NCBI GenBank assembly: GCA_964019695.1
Contig: OZ026530.1
Coordinates: 33,090,690 to 33,154,689, forward strand
Direction: 5' to 3'
Length of the DNA: 64,000 nucleotides
From: Loripinus fragilis
Taxonomy: Eukaryota; Mollusca; Bivalvia; Lucinida; Lucinidae
Positions 54,882 through 64,000 of the stretch are shown here, in pieces; the stretch's first letter is position 1, and each line of letters begins with the position of its first letter. Under the pieces are notes generated by a model. That model was not told the origin of the DNA. It worked only from the letters and a program-made list of their open reading frames with translations, and ran no database searches. Position numbers and translations under genes: made by a program.

Positions 54882-56100
54882 AAATGATTAACTGTCTGGA
54901 TAAACAAATATTTAAAGTGTAAAGAAATTGTCTTTCAAAGTGTGTACTATTTTGGGTGCACAATGCAGCTATCTCAGATGGTTTCTTTGTATACCCACAA
55001 CATGTATTTTGGGTGCTCAAAAGATCCATCTTAATGAGATGGTTGTTTTGAGAACACACCTCATATGGTTCTGGTTTTGGAACAAGAAACATGATTCCCC
55101 ATTACACACTCTTATTTGGAGATCTGATTAATATTAGTTTTTTATGTGTCTTACAAGTAGAAATCGGCTGGGCATCAATATAAATGTAGGTTTTATGGTA
55201 TAATTACTCTTTAAATATCTACTTACTTACTTAGTATACTCAACATCGGAAGGGTATTAAAATTCTTTGACTTTATAACATTTTAGAAAAAAAATCGGAC
55301 AAAAGTTATTTTGTATCTACCAATAGTCCAGTCCAATGTTATTGCTTACATCTGGCTTATTGACCGTGTGACCTCAGGATCATGTGATACCAATCTACTT
55401 CAGGTGGGCAAAAACACTTCCGATGCCTATTTGTGTTGAATAAGTCCACAGTAAATAAACCCCGACAAGGGGTTTCAAACAAAGTGGTCAAAATAACATT
55501 TTCACTTTTTTCTTTTATTTTCAAATGCTGTGGTCCCAGCTAGGTTCATACAAATACATAGACTTCAAGCTAAAAAAGATCCTGCGTCCCAAAGCTTTGC
55601 AGACATATCCTATCTTGAAGAGCGATCCAAGTTGCATCGAGTTATAGCTATTTGCACTCTGTATGATGGAGCATTAGCCTGTAACAGCCTGTTTTATATG
55701 TTACTATAACAAATTAAGAAAAAAAGTAAAATGAAAATTTGAGCTCGACTAAAACGAGTTAAGTTCACCAAATTCAGTCATTTTTGTGTCCCATCCCCAT
55801 TTTAGCATGTAAACAGTGTATTTTCTTATGCTTTAAGGTTTATAAGTTTAGTTTAGGTTTATGTCTTTACAATCAAGTAAAAGAAAAGCAATGCAAATGT
55901 TCAATAGTCATTCCTTACGACGTTTATCAACTGCAAGGGCCCCCAAAATTGCCAAAACATGCTGTCCAATGGTCATAGAATGTAATTTTAAGAATGTATT
56001 ATTGTTTTTATAAGCAGTTTTCAACTTTATATTGACAGACATATATACATTTCATTTAATGTCCCTCATTTGATTGAAAAGTGAAAAACATTTTTTTTGT
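54882..56100. other. Low-copy DNA without recognised genes
   Basis: Only simple sequence (acttacttactt near 55220) and scattered short frames. Confidence 0.4.
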
Positions 56101-57815
56101 ATTGATGATTAATGTCCCACAATATAATGTGAATTACATTACCAATTTAACCATCTCACAAATTACAAACCATGCATGTTAAGCTCACATCAAACATCTC
56201 TATGTCAAGAGAATTAATATGTGCATGGACAAAAGAAAACAATTTGTGGAAGCATATGTTTATTTTTCGCAGATGAAATGATATCTGAGGTTGTCTAAAA
56301 ATCTGCAGTTTTGTGAATTACGTTACCCTATGTGTATTATGTGTATGAGACGAGGTACACATATTGCAATTGAAGCCAATGTAAGAACTATAACCTAACT
56401 ATATAACAATTTATACAAGAACTTTAAAAGAAGTGGTTTGCATCAAAAAAAAAAAATAAGTGGAAACATAAATTTGGGAATCACATTACTGTGAATTACG
56501 TTATTTCAATTTTACTAAATTCCAAATACCTCTTTAAATGTATACACTAGCTGAAAAAAATGTTTGTTTTAATCAAAGCAAATCTGTCCCAGCTAATAAA
56601 GATCAATTTAAACCATATTACAGTTGTCATTTTATTTTAACAAGGATTTACATATATGCTCTGGGTACATCAACTACCCTTTTCATGTAACTTACAAATA
56701 TACTCATTATATCAACACAACATATGCAAAGTAATCTGTTTGAGAAACAAAATCTCGTTGCTGCTACCTCTGGAGGTTTATTGGTGAGTTCATGTGTATA
56801 CTTTGAAATTGACACTCTCGCTTTTGCATCCTGGTCCATTCCAGTTGATCACATTGACCTCAAATGTTCTGATGACTTACATGCACTATGTTGATAACTT
56901 CTATGTTTTATATCATAGATAATATAGTTACCTTAAATTTATTAATACTTATCTGCAATTGAAGTGATTGGCTATGTGAATTACGTTACCACGAACATTT
57001 TTGCCATTTTTCTGAGAAGGGCGTATCTTTTTGAATGATGTAAACTTTTGCTTTTTTTGTAATCTGTTCATCCATCTCGCTTTGTGTCAAGTGCATATCT
57101 CCTATATTCTTTGAGGTAGGAATCCCAAATTTGGTGTGTGGATGCATATTGGGAAAACAAACTTTGGTTTTTGTATAAGTCAATTGTGTATGTTAGTCTT
57201 AAAAGGTTAAAAACTACACAGAGAAGTTGTTTAACTAAATGACCATAGCCACAACTACCGCTTTAGTCTTATAATTACATTCATGTAATGCCCATAACAC
57301 CACAGAAAACAGTATTAATGTTAAACAACTTTCCTATTTAGTAAAGGCATCCAGTATGCAGACTATTAGAATGACAACTGGTAAGCTAGTTTTATAAATT
57401 TGTCTTCTTTCTGTAGCTCAAACTTTCAATTTTCCTATTCTTAAATTGATATAGTAGCATATGTTACAAGCAATTAACACCCCGCTTACAGAGTGCAAAT
57501 ATCTCTTATTTGATGCATCTGGATTGTCATTTAATATAGAATACAAGTATGTCTACAGAATTCCAAAGGGCCCTTACTTAGACTGCAGTTATAATTCTGT
57601 CTGATTACTCTACTGGTTGTGATGAGATGAGACGAGCAATTATTTTGCCTAACAAGCAGATATAATGATAGATATTGTATACGACTTGGATAAGGATTAG
57701 TTTTAATTAGATATTTTAAAACATTTAACCAATTTAACAAATACGAAATTGTCATGTTAAAATAGAAACTATTATTTTCCACACCCCTCTATCTATATCG
57801 TAGTATTATACATAT
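56100..57815 (+). repeat. Degenerate region with recurring gtgaattacgttacc motif
   Basis: The phrase or a close variant occurs at about 56128, 56313, 56491 and 56976. The block 57290-57560 is a diverged copy of 58460-58740 (shared cataacac, tccagnangcagactat, cttctttctgtag, acatatgttac order). A fragment of the pearl core repeat, inverted, sits at about 57085-57155. No gene recognised. Confidence 0.5.
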
Positions 57816-57817
57816 AT

Positions 57818-58011
57818 GGAAATATTGAAAAAGTTTATTTATAACATCTGTAAAAAAGGTCTTGATAATCAGCAATGAATTGCTTCCTAAGATTAAAGCA
57901 CCAAAATATTGAAAAATATTGGAAATATTGAAAAAGTTTATATATAACATCAAAAAAAAAGGTCTTGATAATCAGCAATGAACTGCTTCCTAAGATTAAA
58001 GCACCAAAGCC
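57818..58011 (+). repeat. Tandem duplication, ~103-bp unit
   Basis: Two units starting ggaaatattgaaaaagttta and both containing aggtcttgataatcagcaat and gcttcctaagattaaagcac. Confidence 0.85.
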
Positions 58012-58930
58012 CAGAGAATTATAAGAAACCATGCGAAAAATATTCATTTCCCTTTGAAATATCATCTCTTACACCAAGTCAATGGCCTTGCTCATTTATT
58101 ATGTTAGGTAACATAAGTTACAACCTGTAACACAACCTGTAACAAGTGCTCCTATCTTGTTGTTTAACATGCAAAATCTATGATTCTTTATTATATGAGC
58201 AAGACTATCAAAATATGGAAGATTTTATATATTTTTTACGTAAATAATACCTACCAAATTGGGCTCCTTAAAACTTGGGGTAGTGTTGTTTAATTGCTTA
58301 TATAAGGCAATGCACTTAAGATAGATAAACACACTTTGTTTTTTTCTATAAGCCAAATAAGGGTGTTAGGACAACTAGATTAAAAGCATTTTAAAAATTC
58401 ACAAATCAGCTGTAAAATCAAGTGCTATTGGTCACAATTACCGTTTTTAAAGGGTTGTTTATGTAAGTAACGCACATAACACATTAGGATGCCGTAACTT
58501 TGCCTTAAAACTTTTATCTGCAGCTTAGGTATCCAGCAGGCAGACTATATGCGTGATTTAAATAGTTAGTTTAATGCCTTCTTTCTGTAGCACAGACTTT
58601 TACTTTTCATTTTCTGAATTTTATATGGTAACATATGTAACAGACTGACAGAGACAAACACCCAATCGTACACATACAAACATCTCATATTCTACGCAGC
58701 TTGAAATGCTCTTTTAAGATACGATATGCCTGCAAAATTCTTTAGTGGGGAGCAAAACATTCTCAGCCATCAGTCTAACAATGATACATTGCCATTTTGG
58801 TAACGTATATTTTAGGATTTCTCACCAAGGGAGAAATTGAAATCTCTCTGTTTTGATATAAAACTCTCACAACTTTGAACACAGAGTGTAAAATGCTTCT
58901 TTGAGCTAAAAACTGAAAATATTATTTTTG
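58012..58930. other. Low-copy DNA; 58460-58740 is a diverged copy of 57290-57560
   Basis: No gene recognised. cacaacctgtaacaagtg-type phrases near 58120 repeat twice. Confidence 0.4.
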
Positions 58931-58934
58931 GATA

Positions 58935-59354
58935 AAAACCCCCCAGGGTTTTTCTCCAATTTTATTTTGAGTGGGAAAAACCCGCGGGGGAAAAACCCTG
59001 CGGGGGAATTTTCTTATTCCTCAAGAGGCACAATATAATGCTGAAAGTTTTTGATATACTTTTTATTATGCATTGTGATGAATAATAGTTCAAAAAAGAC
59101 AATTTGAATTTTTCAAAAAACCCTGCGGGGTTTTTCCCCCACAATCTGAAATGGGAGAAAAAACCCGCGGGGGAAATCAAAGATTGGAATTAAGCCATAT
59201 CAATCATTTTCTGAAATAATAACAATCAAACAAACTTGTTTCTTGAACAAATTTTAATATTTATTTTTTTGAAAAAACCCTGCAGGGTTTTTCCCCATTT
59301 GAAAATGTGGGGGAAAAACCCCGCGCGGGGTTGGGAAAACCCCGCGGGGTTTTT
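58935..59354. repeat. Cluster of GC palindromes (aaaaccccgcggggtttt type)
   Basis: Seven blocks of a short palindrome aaaacccNgcggggtttt or variants lie at about 58935, 58974-59009, 59115-59139, 59157-59175, 59271-59296, 59307-59330 and 59333-59354, separated by AT-rich sequence. They pair with each other as well as internally, so the region could form several alternative hairpins. Family unknown. Confidence 0.75.
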
Positions 59355-59869
59355 AACTTTGAGCATTTTTTTCACCATGATGGCATATGTTTTTTAGTCA
59401 TAATTATATATGTTTTGCTCCCTTATGTCTGTATTTATGTAATTTAGTGGTTTTGAGTCTTTTACATCACTAGAAAGATGATGTGATTTTGCCAAATTCT
59501 GGTGTGCCAAAAAAAAACTGGTGGCTGTTATTGATGGAAATCACATGTCACGGCTCATATGTAGCCTAATTATTTTCTGACGATATTTTGTGGTAATTGT
59601 ATAGACTACCAGGTACGAATGCTTCCTAGCATCATTCACATGGGTGGTAAGACCTACGTGATTAAATGGCTGTGTTAGGCGCTGTTTCGTCCCCCCTATG
59701 CGACCCCTATAAATATTTACATTAAATAATATTTTTGATATAGAAAACATCCTTTTGCTGGATCTCATTTGAGACCGCCAAAAAAGCCACGCATCACGGG
59801 ATGCGATCGCTTATTATTCTGTGTAATAAAAAAATCAACTATTCAAAATAAATATTTATATTCCTTAAA

Positions 59870-60369
59870 AAGTAAAATATTACGGGTAGATATCAAGCAT
59901 TTCAGCTCGATTTATTTATGCAATATATCAAATAAAAGAAACTGTTTACAATGTGTGGATATCAGAAGTAAGTAAATATCAGTTTCGTACGATGTATTAG
60001 TTTCAGCCGTATTCTGTTGGTCTATTTACCTAAACTTTTCCAATGACGGTGAGGGAAGCTACTTGTATAATAATAGTGGTATTATAAGCGCAACTGTGGA
60101 TGATATGTGGAAGGGTTGTAAGAATAAAACCGTACCGACGATCAGCCGAGTAATGACAAACGGTGTTCACGAGGGACGGATTTTTCGATCCCACCCTCAC
60201 ACGATTGTATCCAATTTTTGCAAAGCAAGATTTTTTAATTAGTCTTATCCATCTCCAGGTTACTATCAACGCTTATAAGATACAAGATACAATTTATTTA
60301 TTAGAAAATCCATAAAGGATATCAGAAATACAATAGAGTAAAGACAATGAACATAAAAGAGAAAAAAGA

Positions 60370-60403
<34 letters not shown>

Positions 60404-60540
60404 TAATAAACTTTTTTGTTTTGTATTTATACGCATGATCTTGGCTGAAAAAGAAATCCAGGACTGTACCACAAAAAGACCAGGCTTCAGTGTGCGAAGA
60501 AAACATAATTCCAGAACCAAAGTAATCTCCCCCACCCAAT
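59870..60540 (+). repeat. Family A in D4 with a 3' LINE-tail insertion
   Basis: Relative to 44690-45290, about 125 bp are inserted at 60274-60400: taagatacaagatacaattt at the left, then a (ta)n run at 60370-60396. The insert looks like an inverted, heavily truncated LINE 3' end. Confidence 0.7.
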
Positions 60541-60657
60541 AAAAAACAATTAGTCACTCCCTTATTACATTGACTTCTTAACTTTTGGAAACCATATATA
60601 CTACATGTACCTCGAATTATCAACTGTTATGATGTGCATGCCTATATGCCTCAACAT

Positions 60658-60826
60658 CGCCGTGGTGTAGACGATAAACCAATGTGTTGTAAACCAGGGG
60701 TCGCAGGTTCGATTCCCGGCTTCTCCATAAAACCACTTTCGGTTGAGCCTTCGGGAGTTCCTGTCATAAATTAAACACACAACCCGGCCCAGTACTGGTT
60801 ACTACCCATGGAAAAGCCACACAAAA
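60658..60826 (+). mobile_element. tRNA-Thr-derived SINE (S1), D4 copy a
   Basis: Same layout as 22604-22770. Confidence 0.8.
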
Positions 60827-61221
60827 TAACATCTGTATTTGGCGTCTTATATGTACATCATAACCGTCTATACTTCTTTGTACATCATAACCGTTTATAC
60901 TTTTTGTGAAAACTTTTTATTCTGATACTCTTTATAACAGCAACATTCTTTATAACGTCATTATTATTTGCACAAATGTACTACTATCTTGAATTTGAGC
61001 TCATTTAAACAGAAATTAAGCTGAACGTAAAATTATTTGGGGACAAACAGTGTCGTTGTAAAGAGTGTTGACTAGCATCAGATATTAAACTTAACAACAT
61101 ATTCGTGTGTGAAAACAAGCACAGACTTGAGCGCAGTCTCTTTATTCCTGAGACAAACTTTCATAACAATAAATTTACAGCCAGTCAGTATTCTTCCTTC
61201 CAAATGTAGTTCCTTGCATTA

Positions 61222-61580
61222 TATTGTTAGACGATATATGCTAATTTTATGGCGGAAATGCAAGTAATTGACCACAAATTACGTATTTCTGAAATTTCTA
61301 TTCTGGACTATAGTTTTACAATTTAACTACCCATATCTACGACGCTTGTCTTTCTAATGCCAATCTAGCAAACACTTAAATGATATTAATGATCAAAACA
61401 AGCAAATAACACTATATTATCATTTTCTGCGTCGTACCACTGTCGTCCATAATCAGAAATCTGTCGTCTATTCCTGTAACTTGTCGTCAAGCACAAGAAC
61501 ACAGTCGTCATAAAGCAGTAACGGATTGTCGTCCAGAACCACCTTGTGTAGTAACAGACATCCCTAAGCGTGCTTATACC
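61222..61580 (-). repeat. Inverted fragment of segment Z
   Basis: On the minus strand it reads cttagggatgtctgttacta then cacaaggtggttctggacga, matching the left side of Z (45280-45340). It carries six gtcgt(c) motifs and gtaac motifs in alternation. It ends abruptly at 61222. Confidence 0.65.
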
Positions 61581-61665
61581 TTGACCTCTTAACTTTTTGA
61601 AACCAGATATATACTACCTCAAATTATCAACTGTTATGATGTACATGCCTATATGCCTCAACATC

Positions 61666-61846
61666 GCCGTGGTGTAGGGGATAGACCTATGTCTTGTAAA
61701 CCAGGGGTCGCAGGTTCGAATCCCGGCTTCTCCATAAAACCACTTTTGGTTGAGCCTTCAGGTGTTCCCGTCATAAAATAAACACACAAATCACAAACAC
61801 TCCCGGCCCAGTACTGGTTACTACCCATGGAAAAGCCACACAAAAT
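61666..61846 (+). mobile_element. tRNA-Thr-derived SINE (S1), D4 copy b
   Basis: Positional equivalent of the D1 SINE. B box ggttcgaatcc. Confidence 0.8.
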
Positions 61847-62136
61847 AACATCTGTATTTGGCGTCTTACATGTACATCATAACCGTCTATGCTTCTTTGT
61901 ACATCATAACCGTCTATACTTTTTTGTGAAAACTTTTTATACTGACACTCTTTATAACAGCAACATTCTTTATAACGTCATTACTATTTGCACAAATGTA
62001 CTAATTAGCTTGAATTTGAGTTCATTTAAACAGAAATTAAGCTGAACGTCAAAGTATTTGGGGACAAGCAGTGTCGTTGTAAAGAGTGTTGACTGTACTA
62101 TATCTTAAAGCATAAGATATCAAACTTAACAACATA

Positions 62137-62375
62137 TGAGCTGCAACATGAGATTTCCAACAATGTGGTATGTGCGATCAGCAAAGGCTCAGACCAGCCT
62201 GCGCATACGCGCAGTCTGATCAGAGCCTTTGCTAGTCGCTTGAATATCCTATGACTGTTCAGCTACTGACTGAACATCATTTAGAGTTTCTAAGCGTAAC
62301 AGAATTCTGCACAGGCTCGTCTGAGTCTACATTAGTCAAAATGCCACATCGTTGGAAATCACATGTTGCGTCTCA
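62137..62375 (+). mobile_element. TGAG-type MITE inserted in segment X
   Basis: Empty sites at 23515-23530, 38840 and 47788 read aacaacatatacgtgtg. Here aacaacata precedes tgagctgcaacatgagattt and tatacgtgtg follows the right end (tctca). The comparison allows a TA duplication with TGAG ends or an ATAT duplication with GAG ends. Confidence 0.8.
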
Positions 62376-62667
62376 TATACGTGTGTGATGGCAAGCACAG
62401 ACCTGAGCGCAGTCTATTTATTCCTGAGACAAACTTTCAAAACAATAAATTTACAACCAGTCAGTATCCTTCCTTCCAAATGTAGTTCCTTGCTTAGGCT
62501 ATCACAAAGCAGTTCAGGGTTCGAAACACAGCATAGACTGAGCATCAACTCATCCAATTGTACAGCCTATCTGAAAGAAACTGATAACCAATCAAATATC
62601 ATATAAAGCAAGATTCTTCGAAATTTTTAAACCCCTTGGAAATACAGCTTTAAACTCTACATAACAA

Positions 62668-63225
62668 AGTAAGAAAAAGGGCAAAGACCAGGAATCGATA
62701 CAACCAAGCACCACACGTGACCCAGGTTACCTATGGGTAGTGACAACTTCACAATTATACATGATAAACGAGAGCAATGAGGTTAGCCCTTTCCCAGCAG
62801 GTGATCACAAGGCATCAAACAGACCCGCACGAAAGCATAACAAAAACAAAACAGAAATAACATAAATGATCCACAAAAGAAGCACCGCCTTGGAACGGTC
62901 AGTAAAATATTTTGCTGGAGGGCTTAAACCGGTTTCAAGGGGCACCAACTTCACATTTAGTTTAGATGTGGATCAAAACACATAGATGTTTGGTTTGAAT
63001 TAAAGACCCCTAACTTATCAATGCATCATCTCATAGAACCTATAAATCAAGATATATACTCATAAGCAAAGATAAGGACTCATTAGTAAATAAAACTAAA
63101 TATAACCGGAGCAAAAGAAATGCGAAAGGTAAACCCCGGTGGGCCTGACAACAGCCAAAGCATCAGGCCCCTACCATCTCATCAATAGATAAGTCTTTAA
63201 GTCGGAACCGTCATAGTGCTGGAGT
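62668..63225 (-). repeat. Family C, long copy in D4 (empty site for Harbinger-like element)
   Basis: Uninterrupted copy, used to define the TTA target at about 62957-62959. Confidence 0.75.
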
Positions 63226-63597
63226 CCGACCCACCGGCGTGCAATTAAAGAGGAAAGCAAAGCTGCCAACTGTGATTGTAAGACCATTTTTCGAACAATA
63301 ATGAGGTTAGGTGGGTGTGTGGGTAAACGCTAGTGTAAACCCAACAGAATTTCTCATTTGGTCTGTCTAGCCTCGAATGACCCTGCAACATGGTAAATGA
63401 TATTTCATACCCTTACTGAACAATATTTGCACCTAAATCACTAAGTTAACAGAAATTCAACGAATTTCTCGTGGCGAACAAGTGAGTTCTTACCATATTA
63501 AGCTGTTAAACAAGGTATTACAGAAAACAAGTATACTTTCCATCTTTCTTCAATACTTGTAGAATCCAAATAAATATCGCATCGGTTAATAAATATA

Positions 63598-64000
63598 CTT
63601 AAGGAATAAAGAAACGCAACAAACACTTCGAGTCATTGTAAGCATACACTATAATGCAAGTTTTAGTGCAAATGATACTTATCCATAGGAGCAGTATGTG
63701 TCCGTCAAATTGCAGCAGGTTCAACGTAATTATCGATTACGTAATCTTTTTGGTATGCGCGTAACCAACCTGACCCCCGTAGTAAACTGCTGAAACAGGG
63801 TCAATAAAAGCAAAGTTTGAATCAACCATTGGTTTATTGTTTTAAAAAGTCTTGGCATAGATTGCGGGTCTAGGAAATGATCAAATGGCGACGTTTCTGT
63901 AAGATTCTGAAACGGCTTAACGTCATTAACGTCAACTCTGAATACTGCGTGAAACGCGTAATTTTTCTTTTCTGCTTGAGATTTATTCATTTTAAGGACG
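63598..64000. mobile_element. TIR element (cttaagg type), second copy, truncated by window edge
   Basis: Starts cttaaggaataaagaaacgc after TA, identical to 24771 onward apart from rare differences (for example 63868 g versus a). The 86-codon minus-strand frame at 63730-63990 is identical in sequence to 24903-25163. Confidence 0.8.

Larger units (their letters stand above)
59528..64000 (+). repeat. Composite repeat, copy D4, running off the window
   Basis: Order: TGAG-MITE right end and R1 segment (59528-59750), family A (59870-60540, with a LINE-tail insertion), S1 SINE plus Y plus truncated X (60658-61220), an inverted Z fragment (61222-61580), a second S1 SINE plus Y (61666-62130), TGAG-MITE (62137-62375), X (62376-62660), family C (62668-63225), segment E, TIR element (from 63598). 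From 62.4 kb on it matches D1 very closely. Confidence 0.8.

Overview
The window is eukaryotic, AT-rich, transposon-dense DNA, most probably from a bivalve mollusc (inference). The reasons are a Ty3/gypsy element that looks like the Steamer/Mag lineage with a tRNA-Leu-type primer site, a 'pearl'-type (Helentron-like) element with tandem ~145-bp core repeats followed by an ACGG/ACTG microsatellite, several tRNA-derived SINE families, and many MITEs. I found no complete host gene. One possible host terminal coding exon (51254-51433, minus) has no recognisable family. Almost all open frames in the window are either retroelement fragments or chance frames inside non-coding repeats.

Layout. 1-4042: a decayed gypsy retrotransposon on the minus strand (integrase, RNase H, RT, protease, gag, then its 5' LTR), cut by the left window edge. 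4043-9770: old repeats, SINEs with target-site duplications (TSDs), two perfect hairpin MITEs. 10654-14169: a 3.5-kb element with ~520-bp, nearly identical terminal inverted repeats (TIRs). 14.2-22.4 kb: dispersed MITEs, SINEs and minisatellites. 22.4-25.2 kb: first copy (D1) of a large composite repeat. 25.9-32.7 kb: one non-LTR retrotransposon (LINE) split by a 2.8-kb TA-flanked transposon, a retroposon fragment and a 1.3-kb mariner-type element. 33.2-44.3 kb (D2) and 44.3-50.5 kb (D3): two adjacent direct copies of a related composite repeat. 50.5-59.5 kb: lower-copy sequence with old tandem duplications, a GC-palindrome cluster and the possible exon. 59.5-64 kb: another composite copy (D4), whose end matches D1 almost exactly.

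The most useful property of the window is that the repeat copies act as controls for one another. Comparing D1-D4 gives empty sites for many insertions and so direct reads of TSDs: TTA for a PIF/Harbinger-like element, TA for the 2.8-kb element, TTAA for an inserted pair of MITEs, and 10 bp for a MULE-like hairpin. The nesting order (composite repeat, then Harbinger-like element, then TGAG-type MITE, then TA element, then two further MITEs) gives a relative timeline. The other standout is that the pearl-type array in D2 carries eight intact copies of a 13-bp palindrome identical to the core of the vitellogenin A2 oestrogen response element. I saw no sign of a new defence, metabolic or secretion system; the interest is in mobile-element structure.
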